NCBI GenBank assembly: GCA_947497495.1
Contig: CANMGT010000001.1
Span: forward strand, 248,001 to 312,000
Origin: an uncultured Lentibacter sp.
GTDB taxonomy: Bacteria; Pseudomonadota; Alphaproteobacteria; Rhodobacterales; Rhodobacteraceae
Direction: 5' to 3'
Length of the DNA: 64,000 nt
Shown: positions 1 through 9,440 of the stretch, piece after piece
Layout: each line of letters begins with the position of its first letter
How positions within the stretch are numbered: position 1 is the stretch's first letter
Notes under the pieces: generated by a model
Told to the model about the DNA's origin: nothing
What the model saw: only the letters and a program-made list of their open reading frames with translations
Databases searched by the model: none
Position numbers and translations under genes: made by a program

Positions 1-2
1 GC

Positions 3-722
3 GCGCTGCGCGAGGTGGATCGTGGCCGCTATATCAAACTTGGCCGAGAGATTGCCCGCGCGGCTTTTGAACATGTCGGCAAAAAAGCGACTGACAAGGT
101 GCTTGAAAACGCCGCGAAAAAGCTGCGCGTCGAGGACGGCGAAGAACTGTTGGCGCGTTTGGGCAGCGCCGAGATTGTCTCGCGCTCGGTTGTGCAGGCC
201 GTCTACCCTGACCTCATCAAGAGCGAGATCGAAGATGTTGACGCGAGCGGCGCCGTTATCGGCCTTGCCGCTGACCAGCACTTTGACCGCGCGCCCTGCT
301 GCCAGCCCCTGCCTGGCGAGCGGATTGTTGGCATCACATACCGCGGCAAGGGCGTTGTCGTGCACGCCATCAACTGCGAAAACCTGAGCAACTACGAAGA
401 ACAACCCGAACGCTGGCTTGACCTGCACTGGCAAGATGGCAAGCACCCCGCTATCTATTCGGTGACGCTGGAGCTGACGATTGGCAACGATGCGGGCGTC
501 CTGGGACGAATTTGCACATTGATCGGCGAGCAGAAGGCCAATATCTCGGACCTAAGATTTCTGGATCGCAAACCGGATTTTTACAAACTGCTGGTAGACG
601 TTGACCTAAGCGACGCTGAACACCTGCACGCCCTGACCTCAACCCTTGAGGCCGAAACAGATGTCGCCGCGATTACACGCCAGAGCGACCCCGCAAGACA
701 CCGCCAGAAAGCTGGCGACTGA
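3..722 (+). CDS. rsh: RelA/SpoT-family (p)ppGpp synthetase/hydrolase, C-terminal part (5' truncated by window)
   Basis: The frame is open from the window edge, so only the last ~239 codons are seen and the catalytic HD and synthetase domains lie upstream. The visible part contains the RIS/conserved-cysteine segment (DRAPCC followed by PLPGERIVG, about residues 90-105 of the visible part) and a C-terminal ACT domain (roughly the last 80 residues, starting near YSVTLELT). These are the regulatory half of long RSH enzymes, which sense amino-acid starvation and set the balance of (p)ppGpp synthesis and hydrolysis. Alphaproteobacteria usually have a single bifunctional long RSH, placed just upstream of the pdxJ-acpS-lepB group as here. 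The family call is secure; the bifunctional call is inferred. Confidence 0.9.
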   Translation, partial: ALREVDRGRYIKLGREIARAAFEHVGKKATDKVLENAAKKLRVEDGEELLARLGSAEIVSRSVVQAVYPDLIKSEIEDVDASGAVIGLAADQHFDRAPCCQPLPGERIVGITYRGKGVVVHAINCENLSNYEEQPERWLDLHWQDGKHPAIYSVTLELTIGNDAGVLGRICTLIGEQKANISDLRFLDRKPDFYKLLVDVDLSDAEHLHALTSTLEAETDVAAITRQSDPARHRQKAGD

Positions 723-782
723 CGCTAATGAACAGGCCTGCCAAGCAGGCTCGAACGGAACAGGAAGTTAGGACAGCCCCCT

Positions 783-1418
783 TTGGTTTTTAAGCGGCGT
801 GATAAAAGACCTTGGTGGAAGGTCGCTTTCGACCTCATCTACCCGAAAGGGGGATGGGGCCGCGCCTTTCGGTACGTCCAGCACCGTCTGCACCGACTTC
901 CCGACCCACCCCACAAGATTTCCCGCGGGATATGGGCGGGGGTGTTCACCACGTTTACGCCGTTTTACGGGGTGCATTTTCTCATCGCGGCGCTGATTGC
1001 AACGGTCATGCAGGGCAACATACTGGCCGCGCTTTTAGCAACCTTCTTTGGCAACCCGCTGACATATGTCCCGATCGCCGTAGTCTCACTCAAGACGGGC
1101 CACTGGCTTCTTGGCACAGAGTTTGAAGTCGCCGACCAGCGACTTGACGAGAAGTTTCGCGATGCAGGTGCTGACCTGTGGCACAACTTCATGTCGATGT
1201 TTAACGACAACGTCGCGGACTGGCACGGGCTGTCGGTGTTTTTTGACGAGGTCTTCTACCCCTATATGGTCGGCGGGATCATCCCCGGGATTATAACTGC
1301 TTCGATCTGTTACTACCTTGCCGTGCCTGTGATCAGATTTTACCAGAACCGCCGGAAAGGGCGGATCAAGGAGAAGCTGGCCAAGCTGCGTAAGAAGAAA
1401 GCGGATACTGCCGAGTAG
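783..1418 (+). CDS. DUF2062 family membrane protein
   Basis: A 211-residue protein with a basic N-terminus, a conserved stretch around residues 45-60 (ISRGIWAGVFTTFTPFYG) and three hydrophobic segments (about 50-70, 76-98 and 158-180), ending in a Lys/Arg-rich tail. This matches the DUF2062 family, an integral membrane family of unknown function usually found between rsh and pdxJ in Rhodobacteraceae. The start is a TTG preceded by an AGGA about 9 bases upstream; no ATG lies in frame before the conserved N-terminal residues VFKRRD. No catalytic residues are known for the family, so no role is assigned. Confidence 0.85.
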   Translation: MVFKRRDKRPWWKVAFDLIYPKGGWGRAFRYVQHRLHRLPDPPHKISRGIWAGVFTTFTPFYGVHFLIAALIATVMQGNILAALLATFFGNPLTYVPIAVVSLKTGHWLLGTEFEVADQRLDEKFRDAGADLWHNFMSMFNDNVADWHGLSVFFDEVFYPYMVGGIIPGIITASICYYLAVPVIRFYQNRRKGRIKEKLAKLRKKKADTAE

Positions 1419-1439
1419 CCGTCGCGGCGTTGAGTTCGA

Positions 1440-1484
1440 ATTTTGCTGCGCAAAATCCGACCCGTGAGGGGGCCAGCCCCCTCA
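1440..1484. repeat. Tandem stem-loops in the DUF2062-pdxJ gap
   Basis: Two hairpins sit back to back. The first has arms ATTTTGC (1440-1446) and GCAAAAT (1450-1456) with a 3-base loop. The second has arms TGAGGGGG (1465-1472) and CCCCCTCA (1477-1484) with a 4-base loop. A C-rich block and the purine-rich GAGAAGAAGGGGG follow (to about 1519). The layout resembles dispersed intergenic elements common in Rhodobacteraceae. It may also act as the terminator of the upstream transcript, although no long T-run follows either stem. Confidence 0.5.
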
Positions 1485-1583
1485 AACTCCCCCGGGATAT
1501 TTTCAAAGAGAAGAAGGGGGCTTGCAGCAGGATTTGATCAAAATACTGTAAGTCTAATTGATTCGATTGTTTGGAGGCCCGCG

Positions 1584-2333
1584 ATGGCTGATCTGGGGAA
1601 GCAGCGCCTTGGCGTTAATATTGACCACGTGGCGACCGTGCGAAACGCACGCGGCAGCGCCTATCCGGACCCTGTGCGCGCAGCAAAGCTCGCGGAAGAG
1701 GCTGGCGCAGACGGGATTACGGCGCATCTGCGCGAAGACCGTCGACACATTCGCGACGCCGATATTGACGGGTTGATGCTGGCGCTCACCACGCCGTTGA
1801 ACTTCGAGATGGCTGCCACAGAAGAGATGCGCGCAATCGCTTTGGCTCACAGGCCGCACGCTGTGTGCATCGTGCCGGAAAAACGCGAAGAGCGCACCAC
1901 CGAGGGCGGCTTGGATGTCGCGGGCGATGATAACCGTTTGGCCGAATTTATTGCGCCATTGCGGGAGGCGGGCTGCCGTATTTCGCTGTTTATCGGCCAT
2001 GAGGAAACGCAGATCAGGGCGGCGGCGCGGATTGGCGCTGAGGTTGTCGAGCTGCACACCGGGGCCTATTGCGACTACCACTACGAGGGCGACTTCGCCA
2101 AGCGTGACGCCGAGCTTGCTGCCCTGCAACAAGGGGCTGCCTTGGCGCATTCGCTTGACCTTGAGGTGCATGCCGGACATGGGCTGACCTATGAAACAGT
2201 GCAGCCCATCGCGGCGATGCCCGAGGTGCGCGAGCTAAACATCGGGCATTTCCTGATGGCGGAATCGCTGTTTGTTGGCATGGTTCCGGCGATCAGAGAG
2301 ATGCGGCGTTTGATGGATGAGGCACGGACATGA
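1584..2333 (+). CDS. pdxJ: Pyridoxine 5'-phosphate synthase PdxJ
   Basis: The 249-residue product fits the family length. PdxJ condenses 1-deoxy-D-xylulose 5-phosphate with 3-amino-1-hydroxyacetone 1-phosphate in the last ring-forming step of DXP-dependent vitamin B6 synthesis. The N-terminal signature [13 protein letters not shown] (residues 12-24), HLREDRRHI and the C-terminal ELNIGHFL phosphate-binding region are all present. The frame is open 47 codons further upstream, but the ATG at 1584 has a GGAGG at 1573-1577 and starts the conserved sequence. The stop overlaps the start of the next gene (ATGA), so the two are probably translationally coupled. Confidence 0.97.
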   Translation: MADLGKQRLGVNIDHVATVRNARGSAYPDPVRAAKLAEEAGADGITAHLREDRRHIRDADIDGLMLALTTPLNFEMAATEEMRAIALAHRPHAVCIVPEKREERTTEGGLDVAGDDNRLAEFIAPLREAGCRISLFIGHEETQIRAAARIGAEVVELHTGAYCDYHYEGDFAKRDAELAALQQGAALAHSLDLEVHAGHGLTYETVQPIAAMPEVRELNIGHFLMAESLFVGMVPAIREMRRLMDEART

Positions 2334-2770
2334 CAGGGCTGCTCGATGCGAAACGCTACGCTTTGGCCTACGTTGGTATGCTGGTTGGCTTGCTTGTCCT
2401 CAGCGTCGTTCTAGAAAAGGTTTTCGGCTATCAGCTGTCTTCGGGGATCACATCTGTCTTGCCCGCTATGTTAGCAGCCATGCTCGAGGGCCAAAAACGC
2501 GCTGAAAGTGGCGAGCCGCGCCTGACTGCTCAGCAAGCCTGGGCGGCCGCGCGCAATATGACCTACATCGTAGCCTTGATTACAGCTGTCAACGCGTTAC
2601 TGCTCTTGTTGCTTCCGGCCATGCGAGTTGTCATCCTAAGCCTTCCGGGATCTATTGTTCTGGCGGTTCTGGCCGCGCTTTTGGGCATTACGCTTTTGAC
2701 CAATCGTTTCTTTGTAACCTTCGGTTATGACAGCCAACGCAAGGCGATAGAAAAACGGGGCCGAAATTGA
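2330..2770 (+). CDS. Small integral membrane protein, ABZJ_00895-like
   Basis: A 146-residue protein with four predicted membrane segments (about 11-31, 38-53, 78-98 and 104-124). A short polar stretch around residue 55-70 ([14 protein letters not shown]) separates the second and third. It resembles the ABZJ_00895 family of unknown function, which often occupies this slot between pdxJ and acpS in Rhodobacteraceae; I recognise it by layout and composition only. It overlaps pdxJ by ATGA and acpS by TTGA, so it lies inside one operon with them. Confidence 0.7.
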   Translation: MTGLLDAKRYALAYVGMLVGLLVLSVVLEKVFGYQLSSGITSVLPAMLAAMLEGQKRAESGEPRLTAQQAWAAARNMTYIVALITAVNALLLLLLPAMRVVILSLPGSIVLAVLAALLGITLLTNRFFVTFGYDSQRKAIEKRGRN

Positions 2771-3180
2771 TCCTTGGTATCGGCACCGACCTTGCGAACA
2801 TCGAGCGCATAGCCGGAACGCTTGAGCGTTTTGGCGACAGGTTTCGCAACCGTGTTTTCACCGAAATCGAGCAAGCCAAGGCCGAGCGGCGCGCCGACAC
2901 GCCCGGCACCTACGCCAAGCGTTGGGCCGCGAAGGAAGCCTGCTCCAAGGCGCTTGGCACGGGGCTACGCATGGGCATTTCGTGGAAAGACATGCGCGTC
3001 TCCAACCTGCGCACGGGCCAACCTGTTATGGAAGTTACAGGCTGGGCCAAAGAGCGGCTTGAGGCGATGACGCCTGCGGGCCATGAGGCCATCATCCACG
3101 TCACGCTGACAGATGATCACCCATGGGCGCAGGCCTTTGTTGTGATCGAAGCGCTGCCAATTCCCGCCCGCGCGGGTTGA
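2767..3180 (+). CDS. acpS: Holo-[acyl-carrier-protein] synthase AcpS
   Basis: The 137-residue enzyme transfers 4'-phosphopantetheine from CoA to a serine of acyl carrier protein, activating fatty acid synthesis. The magnesium-binding Asp8 in [11 protein letters not shown] and Glu57 in [14 protein letters not shown] are both present at the family positions. Translation must start at TTG 2767, because MILGIGTD is the invariant N-terminus. This TTG shares three bases with the TGA of the upstream membrane protein (TTGA), which suggests reinitiation. The gene leads into lepB and rnc. Confidence 0.96.
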   Translation: MILGIGTDLANIERIAGTLERFGDRFRNRVFTEIEQAKAERRADTPGTYAKRWAAKEACSKALGTGLRMGISWKDMRVSNLRTGQPVMEVTGWAKERLEAMTPAGHEAIIHVTLTDDHPWAQAFVVIEALPIPARAG

Positions 3181-3230
3181 CAGCCAGCAGCCTGCGCCTC
3201 ATGTAGCTTTCAGCAACGAGGATAACGCGA

Positions 3231-4067
3231 ATGAGCACCGAAGAGACAAAGCCCAACGGCATTTGGGAAACGATCAAAACCATCTTTTGGGCGCTGTTGA
3301 TCGCGGGTGTATTCCGTTCGATCTTCTTTCAACCATTCTGGATTCCTTCGGGCTCGATGAAAGACACGCTGCTGATCGGCGATTTTCTGTTCGTCAACAA
3401 AATGGCCTACGGCTATTCCTACGCGTCTTGCCCGAGCGTGCGCATTCCAGCAGTCGGCATAAACGTCGACGCGACTGACCTCTGCGGATGGACGCAGGGC
3501 GACAACAAGCGCCTCTTTGGCGGCGAGCCAAAAACCGGAGATGTTGTCGTGTTCCGCCACCCTGTGAACGGCACCGACTACATCAAACGGCTCGTCGGCT
3601 TGCCCGGCGACACCGTGCAAGTCACTGCGGGCGTTTTGCAGATCAACTCCAAACCCGTGACGCTCGAGCCCGCGCCCGACTTTGAAGAGATCTTCGAGCT
3701 GCAAGGCCCGCAAGGCATGCGCCCGCGCTGCGAAAATGGCGCGGTTGGGGAAGGCGCGACTTGCCTGAAAGGCCGTCAATACGAGACGCTGCCAAACGGG
3801 CGCAAACACTCGATCCTGAACATCGCGGATCAACGCTCGGACAACACGCCGCTCTATACGGTGCCGGCTGGCCACTACTTTTTCATGGGTGACAACCGCG
3901 ACAACTCAACCGACAGCCGCTTTGACCAGCGCGTTGGCGGCGTGGGTTTCGTGCCCTACGAGAACCTGATCGGGCGCGCTGACCGCGTGATGTTTTCCTC
4001 CGGCGGCCGCTCTATGCTCTATTTCTGGACATGGCGCGGTGACCGCTTCTTCAAGAAGATCGATTGA
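3231..4067 (+). CDS. lepB: Signal peptidase I LepB
   Basis: A 278-residue type I signal peptidase that cleaves Sec/Tat signal peptides at the periplasmic face of the inner membrane. One N-terminal membrane anchor spans about residues 15-33. The catalytic Ser42 lies in PSGSM and the general base Lys119 in [12 protein letters not shown] (boxes B and D). Box E is [11 protein letters not shown] near residue 220. A ~25-residue Cys-containing insert sits between the two catalytic boxes, as in many alphaproteobacteria. An AACGAGGA stretch precedes the ATG. The stop overlaps the start of rnc. Confidence 0.97.
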   Translation: MSTEETKPNGIWETIKTIFWALLIAGVFRSIFFQPFWIPSGSMKDTLLIGDFLFVNKMAYGYSYASCPSVRIPAVGINVDATDLCGWTQGDNKRLFGGEPKTGDVVVFRHPVNGTDYIKRLVGLPGDTVQVTAGVLQINSKPVTLEPAPDFEEIFELQGPQGMRPRCENGAVGEGATCLKGRQYETLPNGRKHSILNIADQRSDNTPLYTVPAGHYFFMGDNRDNSTDSRFDQRVGGVGFVPYENLIGRADRVMFSSGGRSMLYFWTWRGDRFFKKID

Positions 4068-4744
4068 AGCTGTCAGCTGACTTGAAGGCCTTTGAAGCCA
4101 CGATCGGGCATGAGTTCAAACGCCCCGAGCTGATCATCCGCGCGCTGACGCATCCTTCAATGTCCTCGCCCACGCGGCCAGACAACCAGCGGCTCGAGTT
4201 TCTCGGGGATCGCGTGCTTGGCCTCGTCATTTCCGAAGCGCTTCTGGCCGATGACCGTACCGCCAGCGAAGGCCAACTTGCGCCGCGCTACAACGCGTTG
4301 GTGCGCAAGGAAACCTGCGCCGACGTGGCGCGCGCCCTCGATATCGGCGGCGTGCTCAAGCTAGGACGCTCGGAGATGATGTCCGGTGGGCGGCGCAAGA
4401 CGGCGCTGCTTGGAGACGCGATGGAAGCGGTCATCGCCGCGGTTTACCTTGATGGCGGCTTTGACGCCGCGCGCGCTTTTATCCTGCGGTTTTGGGCAAG
4501 CAAGATCGCCGCCGTGGAGGAAGACGCCCGCGACCCCAAAACATCACTGCAAGAGTGGGCGCAGGCCCGCAAGCAGACCCCGCCAAAGTACGTCGAAATC
4601 GCGAGAAGCGGCCCCGACCATGCGCCCGTTTTTACCATCGAGGCGCAGCTTCAGAGCGGCGAAACGGCCAGCGCGACGGCCGCCTCTAAGCGTCAGGCCG
4701 AGCAAGCCGCAGCCCGCGAACTGCTCGCCCGCATGGGCGGATGA
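4064..4744 (+). CDS. rnc: Ribonuclease III
   Basis: A 226-residue double-strand-specific endoribonuclease for rRNA and mRNA processing. The signature [14 protein letters not shown] (residues 41-54) holds Glu45 and Asp49, and the second metal site is [16 protein letters not shown] near residue 116. A dsRNA-binding domain occupies about 150-224 ([11 protein letters not shown] to [11 protein letters not shown]). Gln42 replaces the Glu of the E. coli signature, which I believe is usual in this lineage. The TTG start overlaps the lepB stop as TTGA. Confidence 0.96.
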   Translation: MKLSADLKAFEATIGHEFKRPELIIRALTHPSMSSPTRPDNQRLEFLGDRVLGLVISEALLADDRTASEGQLAPRYNALVRKETCADVARALDIGGVLKLGRSEMMSGGRRKTALLGDAMEAVIAAVYLDGGFDAARAFILRFWASKIAAVEEDARDPKTSLQEWAQARKQTPPKYVEIARSGPDHAPVFTIEAQLQSGETASATAASKRQAEQAAARELLARMGG

Positions 4745-5631
4745 ACAGCGCACTTAACACGCGCGGCGCGGGCTATATGACGCTGGCGATGGCCTGCTTC
4801 GCCATTGAAGACGTGTTTTTCAAGTCTGCCACGCAATCTGTTGACGTCGGCCCGGCCCTGCTGGTTTTCGGCGCGATTGGCCTGATGCTTTTCGCGTCGA
4901 TGTCTCTCAAGAACGGCGAGGCGGTGTTTCACCCCGCCTGCCTGCACCGCTCACAACTTGTCCGTTCGGGTTTTGAGCTGATGGGCCGTCTCTTCTGGGC
5001 GCTCGCCCTTGCCTATGCGCCGCTCGCCAGCACTTCGGCCATTTTGCAAGCCACGCCGATTGTTGTCACCATCGGAGCGATATTTGTCTTCAAGGAAGTT
5101 GTCGGATGGCGGCGTTGGGTTGCGATGCTTGTCGGCTTCACAGGCGTTTTGATCATCCTGCGGCCCGGCGTTGAAAACTTTGAGGTGGCCTCGCTGTTTG
5201 CCGTGCTTGGCATGCTCGGCTTTGCGGGGCGCGACTTGGCCACACGCGCCAGCCCACCCGCCATGAGCATGGCGCAACTCGGCTCGCTTGGCTTTAGCGT
5301 GCTTGTCATTGCAGGCATTGTGCTGATGCTCTTTGAGGGGGAGTTGCCAAGCGCGCCTTCAGGCCTGCCGCTGCTCAAGCTTGCCGCTGCCTCCTGCGTG
5401 GGCGTGCTGGCTTACGGCGCGCTCACCCAAGCCATGCGCACCGGAGATGTGAGCTTTGTCACGCCTTTTCGCTACACGCGGCTTGTTTTTGCGCTGATCC
5501 TTGCTGTCACACTCTTTGGCGAGCGGCCCGACGTCTGGGTGCTTGTTGGCGCAGCCGTTATCGTAGCGGCAGGGCTTTACAGCTTTCTGCGCGACAGGGC
5601 GTCTCGCAGCGCACCCCAACAGCAGCCCTAG
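4741..5631 (+). CDS. DMT-superfamily (EamA) transporter
   Basis: A 296-residue protein with ten hydrophobic segments arranged as two five-helix EamA repeats (about 10-140 and 155-285). Family motifs include [20 protein letters not shown] near residue 95 and the mirrored [22 protein letters not shown] near residue 225. EamA proteins export or import metabolites such as amino acids or nucleobases; the substrate cannot be read from the sequence. It starts at an ATG overlapping the rnc stop (ATGA), an unusual insertion between rnc and era, so it is expressed with housekeeping genes. Confidence 0.9.
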   Translation: MNSALNTRGAGYMTLAMACFAIEDVFFKSATQSVDVGPALLVFGAIGLMLFASMSLKNGEAVFHPACLHRSQLVRSGFELMGRLFWALALAYAPLASTSAILQATPIVVTIGAIFVFKEVVGWRRWVAMLVGFTGVLIILRPGVENFEVASLFAVLGMLGFAGRDLATRASPPAMSMAQLGSLGFSVLVIAGIVLMLFEGELPSAPSGLPLLKLAAASCVGVLAYGALTQAMRTGDVSFVTPFRYTRLVFALILAVTLFGERPDVWVLVGAAVIVAAGLYSFLRDRASRSAPQQQP

Positions 5632-5686
5632 CGGGCCACGCACAAACGCGCTAGAAGGCACTCAACAGCTTTTGGAGCACACCACC

Positions 5687-6595
5687 ATGACCACACGCGC
5701 GGGCTTTGTTGCCCTGATTGGCGAGCCGAATGCCGGCAAATCCACCCTGCTCAACCGCATGGTCGGGGCAAAAGTCAGCATCGTAACCCACAAGGTGCAG
5801 ACGACGCGCGCACGCATTCGCGGCGTCGCACTTGAGGGCGATGCTCAGATCGTTTTCGTTGATACACCCGGGCTTTTCGCGCCCAAGCGTCGGCTTGACC
5901 GTGCCATGGTTGCCGCCGCGTGGGGCGGTGCTGCGGATGCTGACATCAGCGTGCTGCTGATTGAGGCCAACCGCGGCCTGACCGAAGGCGTCGAGCGCAT
6001 TATCGAAAGCCTCAAAGACTTCGAGGCGGGCAAGCGCATTGCTTTGGCGATCAACAAGATCGACAAAGTGAAGTCGGACGTGCTGCTTGAACTCGCAGAG
6101 AAGATGAACGCCGCCTACCCGTTTGTAGAGACATTCATGATCTCGGCTGAGCGCGGCCACGGTGTCCCTGCCCTACGCGAGTGGCTGGCGCGCGAGCTGC
6201 CCGAAGGCCCGTGGCTTTACCCCGAGGACCAGATCGCTGACTTGCCGATGCGGATGATCGCGGCCGAGATGACCCGCGAGAAGCTGACCCTGCGCCTCCA
6301 CCAAGAGCTGCCCTACCAGATGACTGTCGAGACAGAAAACTGGGAAGAGCGCAAAGACGGCTCCTGCAAGGTTGATCAGGTGATCTACGTCATGCGCGAC
6401 GGCCACAAGGGCATCGTCTTGGGCAAAAAGGGCGAGACGATCAAAGCTGTTTCCAAGGCGTCACGCGAAGAGCTTGCAGAGTTTTTGGGCCGCAAAGTGC
6501 ACTTGTTTTTGCAAGTCAAAGTAAGGCCCGGCTGGCTTGAAGACGCAGAGCGCTACTCCGAGATGGGTCTCAACTTCAAAGACGGCAACACTTGA
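5687..6595 (+). CDS. era: GTPase Era
   Basis: A 302-residue ribosome-assembly GTPase that binds the 3' end of 16S rRNA. The G1 motif GEPNAGKST is at residues 12-20, G3 is DTPG, G4 is NKID near residue 127, and the C-terminal KH domain contains VLGKKGETIKAVS. The ATG at 5687 is preceded by GGAG at 5673-5676; a TTG five codons upstream is the alternative start. The stop overlaps the start of the DUF1491 gene, the common arrangement in Rhodobacterales. Confidence 0.97.
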   Translation: MTTRAGFVALIGEPNAGKSTLLNRMVGAKVSIVTHKVQTTRARIRGVALEGDAQIVFVDTPGLFAPKRRLDRAMVAAAWGGAADADISVLLIEANRGLTEGVERIIESLKDFEAGKRIALAINKIDKVKSDVLLELAEKMNAAYPFVETFMISAERGHGVPALREWLARELPEGPWLYPEDQIADLPMRMIAAEMTREKLTLRLHQELPYQMTVETENWEERKDGSCKVDQVIYVMRDGHKGIVLGKKGETIKAVSKASREELAEFLGRKVHLFLQVKVRPGWLEDAERYSEMGLNFKDGNT

Positions 6596-6924
6596 GCAGG
6601 CTCACCGCAGAGTTCTGGGTGTCGGCCTATCTCACGCGTCTGAGGCTGCACGACATCCCTGCCTTTGTTGTCAAACACGGCGATGACACCGCGGGCGTTG
6701 TCTTCATCAAGCTCAACACGCTTGACGGCCAAGCCTGCGCCTACCACCGCAGCTTTGATCTGATGACAGACACCCGCCACTGGGCTGTCTTGGCGCAGGG
6801 CAGCGAGGCCGAAGTTGACGAGGCCCTCGCGCGCCAAGGCAAAACCGACCCCGACCTCTGGATCATCGAAGTGGAAGACCGCTTGGGGCAGCATTTGCTT
6901 GATGAAGTCGGCTTGGCAGACTAG
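6592..6924 (+). CDS. DUF1491 family protein
   Basis: A 110-residue protein starting at a TTG that overlaps the era TGA (TTGA), with the DUF1491 N-terminus RLTAEFWVSAYLTRLRL and C-terminal DPDLWIIEVEDR. The family is small, soluble, alphaproteobacterial and of unknown function. Its linkage to era is conserved. It contains no cysteine pairs, P-loop or membrane segment that would suggest a role. Confidence 0.88.
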   Translation: MSRLTAEFWVSAYLTRLRLHDIPAFVVKHGDDTAGVVFIKLNTLDGQACAYHRSFDLMTDTRHWAVLAQGSEAEVDEALARQGKTDPDLWIIEVEDRLGQHLLDEVGLAD

Positions 6925-6951
6925 GCTTTCCCCAACATCAGGGAGGCTAGC

Positions 6952-8355
6952 ATGCTCAACAAACTCCAAGCCATCGTCGGTGACAAACACGTTTTGACGG
7001 GCGAAGACATGGCCCGCTATAGCCACGACTTCACCCGCGAATTTACCTGGACGCCGCGTGCCGTTGTACGCCCTGCGAACACCGCCGAAGTTTCTGAAGT
7101 TGTGAAACTCGCCAACGCGACAGCCACGCCGATCGTGCCGGTTTCGGGCAACACGGGCCTCAGCGCGGGGGCCATCGCCGAGGGGGCAATCATGCTGTCG
7201 CTTGAACGGATGAACGCCATTCGCGAACTACGCCCTGCGGCCAAGACCGTCACAGTCGAAGCTGGCGTTGTGCTTTCCAAGTTGCGGGACGCTGTCGAGG
7301 AGCACGGCCTCATCTTCCCTCTGACGTTTGGTGCACAAGGCTCGGCGATGATCGGCGGCAACCTGTCAACCAACGCAGGCGGCTCGAACGTGCTGCGATA
7401 TGGCAATACCCGCGACTTGTGCCTCGGCCTGGAAGTTGTGCTGCCCTCAGGCGAAATCATGGACATCATGAGCGAGTTGCACAAAGATAACTCGGGCTAC
7501 AACCTCAAGCACCTGATGATCGGCGCGGAAGGCACGCTTGGCATCATCACCGCCGCCGTTCTCAAGCTGTTTCCCAAGCCGCGCGCCTATGCCACGTCCA
7601 TGGTCGCGGTGGAAAGCCTTGGCGGCGCGCTCGACTTGCTCAACCGTCTGCAAGAGGCCACAGGCGGCGCTGTGGAGGCCTTCGAATATATGCCACGCGC
7701 CTATATCGAGGCACATATGCACACCAAACAGGCCGCCGCACCGTTTGACGAAATGCACGACGTGAACATCCTCGTTGAAGTTGGCGCAACCTCGGAACGT
7801 GATATTGCCGAACAATCAGACGGCCGCCCCGCGATCGCCCACGCGCTCGAAGACACACTCGGAGCCTTGCTTGAAGACGGTGTCGTGCTGGATGCGATCG
7901 TCGCCCAGAACGAAGCTCAACGCCGCGCCATGTGGGAGCGCCGCGAAGCCGCCGCCGAAGTGGTCTTGACGCGTATCCCGATCATCAACAACGACATTGC
8001 GGTGCCGATCGACAAAGTCGAAGCCTTCATCGAGATGGCCAACGCCGAGATCATCAAAGCTGACCCGGAAGCCTTTCCGCTGATTGTCGCGCATCTGGGC
8101 GATGGCAACGTGCACTACGCTGTGAAAGCGCCAAACCACACAGCCGAAGTCAAAGCGCAGATCGTGGAAAGCGTTGAGAACTGCGTGCTCGAACTCGGCG
8201 GTAGCTTCTCGGCTGAACACGGCATCGGCACCTACAAACTACCCTCCATGGCGCGCCGCAAAAACAAAGCGGCTCTGGGTGCCATGCGGGCGATCAAAGC
8301 CGCGCTTGACCCGAACAACATCATGAACCCCGGCAAGGTTGTCCCGCTGGCATAA
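6952..8355 (+). CDS. FAD-binding oxidoreductase (D-2-hydroxyglutarate / D-lactate dehydrogenase type, GlcD-like)
   Basis: A 467-residue flavoenzyme with an N-terminal FAD_binding_4 (PCMH) domain (about 35-215), showing PVSGNTGLSAGA and GGNLSTNAGGSNVLRYGN, and a C-terminal FAD-oxidase domain with VAHLGDGNVHYAVK and SAEHGIGTYK near the end. The conserved GDGN-H and EHGIG residues bind metal and substrate in D-2-hydroxyacid dehydrogenases. These oxidise D-lactate, glycolate or D-2-hydroxyglutarate and pass electrons to the quinone pool or ETF. The exact substrate is not readable. It starts at ATG after GGGAGG and is spaced 27 bases from the DUF1491 gene. Confidence 0.9.
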   Translation: MLNKLQAIVGDKHVLTGEDMARYSHDFTREFTWTPRAVVRPANTAEVSEVVKLANATATPIVPVSGNTGLSAGAIAEGAIMLSLERMNAIRELRPAAKTVTVEAGVVLSKLRDAVEEHGLIFPLTFGAQGSAMIGGNLSTNAGGSNVLRYGNTRDLCLGLEVVLPSGEIMDIMSELHKDNSGYNLKHLMIGAEGTLGIITAAVLKLFPKPRAYATSMVAVESLGGALDLLNRLQEATGGAVEAFEYMPRAYIEAHMHTKQAAAPFDEMHDVNILVEVGATSERDIAEQSDGRPAIAHALEDTLGALLEDGVVLDAIVAQNEAQRRAMWERREAAAEVVLTRIPIINNDIAVPIDKVEAFIEMANAEIIKADPEAFPLIVAHLGDGNVHYAVKAPNHTAEVKAQIVESVENCVLELGGSFSAEHGIGTYKLPSMARRKNKAALGAMRAIKAALDPNNIMNPGKVVPLA

Positions 8356-8407
8356 ACGCGCACCAGCCCGAGGACGACGCCAAAGGCGTAAGGACGAGAC
8401 ACACTGC

Positions 8408-8427
8408 GCGCCGTAAGGCGCTCCTTT
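8408..8427 (+). terminator. Probable rho-independent terminator of the FAD oxidoreductase gene
   Basis: The stem GCGCC (8408-8412) / GGCGC (8417-8421) is closed by a GTAA tetraloop and followed by TCCTTTTG on the plus strand. It lies in the 75-base gap between two convergent genes, so it may also serve the minus-strand methyltransferase gene. The short stem and T-run make this moderate evidence. Confidence 0.5.
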
Positions 8428-8430
8428 TGC

Positions 8431-9060
8431 TCAAACCTTGTAAAACAGCGCGACATAGCCTTTGTCGACGGCATGCTCATGCTTGGCCCCATCGCCGTAA
8501 ATCTGCACAGGCACCAGCGTGAAGTCATGGATCTGCTTCGCCAAGCTATCAAACTTGGCGCGAAATCCTGCGGCCTGCCAATGCGTTGCGCTGATGGAAA
8601 TCGCGATCAATCCCCCCTGCGCCGCGACGCGCAGGACCTCATCCAACGCTTCCGGGCCAACATGTCCGGTGGTGAATGTCCCCGAAGAGACAACAGCGTT
8701 ATAAGCGCCGTCCTGCACGGGCAGCCGCCCTGTCATGTCGCCCAAGAACAGCCGCTGATAGACAGCCTTCTGCGCCGCCACATCGAGCATTTCTGCGGAG
8801 ATGTCTGTGCCATCGACAGGGCCAAGCCCGAGCGCGCTCAAGGCTACGCCAACAAGCCCTGTGCCTGCGCCGATGTCCAGAATTGGCCCCTCTGGCCCGT
8901 GCGCGGCCAAAATGGCGGCCACGTTTTCGGGCAGGCGATAATCAAGCTCACGTGCAAAACCGCTGTCATAGCTCGCAGCCCAAGCCGCGTAGAGCCGCTT
9001 GCTATCTTCGGGGGTTTTCAGCGCATAGGCTGCGTTCAACTCATCTTCACCATCCGTCAT
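8431..9060 (-). CDS. Class I SAM-dependent methyltransferase
   Basis: A 209-residue Rossmann-fold methyltransferase. Motif I is ILDIGAGTGLVG (about 59-70), with an acidic residue after the second strand (VDGTDIS, near 86) and motif IV in YNAVVSSGTF (near 120). The substrate is unknown; it does not carry the signatures of UbiG or UbiE. It lies just downstream of the ubiK-type gene on the same strand, and ubiquinone-related methylation would be a guess. Confidence 0.82.
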   Translation of the reverse strand: MTDGEDELNAAYALKTPEDSKRLYAAWAASYDSGFARELDYRLPENVAAILAAHGPEGPILDIGAGTGLVGVALSALGLGPVDGTDISAEMLDVAAQKAVYQRLFLGDMTGRLPVQDGAYNAVVSSGTFTTGHVGPEALDEVLRVAAQGGLIAISISATHWQAAGFRAKFDSLAKQIHDFTLVPVQIYGDGAKHEHAVDKGYVALFYKV

Positions 9061-9099
9061 GGGTCAAGTGAACCGCCGCGCAGCCTTCGAGGCAAGCGC

Positions 9100-9345
9100 T
9101 TATTTCTTCTTGGCTTCCAGCGCGTCCAAGCGGGCTGCCAGCGAAGCATTTTCCTCGCGAGCCTTTTGGGCCATCGCGCGCACAGCATCAAACTCTTCAC
9201 GCGTGACAAAGTCACGGTCAGCAAGCCAGCGGTCAACCAGTGACTTCATAGCTGTTTCCGCTTCGTTTTTTGCCCCCTGAGCCACGCCCATAGCGTTTGT
9301 CATCAGTTGGGAAATATCGTCTAGCACTTTGTTACGTGTCTGCAT
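9100..9345 (-). CDS. ubiK: UbiK-family ubiquinone biosynthesis accessory factor (BMFP)
   Basis: An 81-residue protein matching the membrane-fusogenic BMFP/YqiC family. It has an amphipathic N-terminal helix (about 5-35), then VTREEFDAVRAMAQKAREEN leading into a C-terminal coiled coil ending LAARLDALEAKKK. In E. coli UbiK helps ubiquinone biosynthesis under aerobic conditions and binds lipids. It is transcribed divergently from lgt across a 95-base gap. Confidence 0.85.
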   Translation of the reverse strand: MQTRNKVLDDISQLMTNAMGVAQGAKNEAETAMKSLVDRWLADRDFVTREEFDAVRAMAQKAREENASLAARLDALEAKKK

Positions 9346-9440
9346 TGTTTTACTCCGGCGTTACGCTTACCCCCTATATGGGGCAGTCACGCCCGACTCT
9401 CAAGGTTGACCTTGGATAGAGACAGAGGCAAACACGAGAC

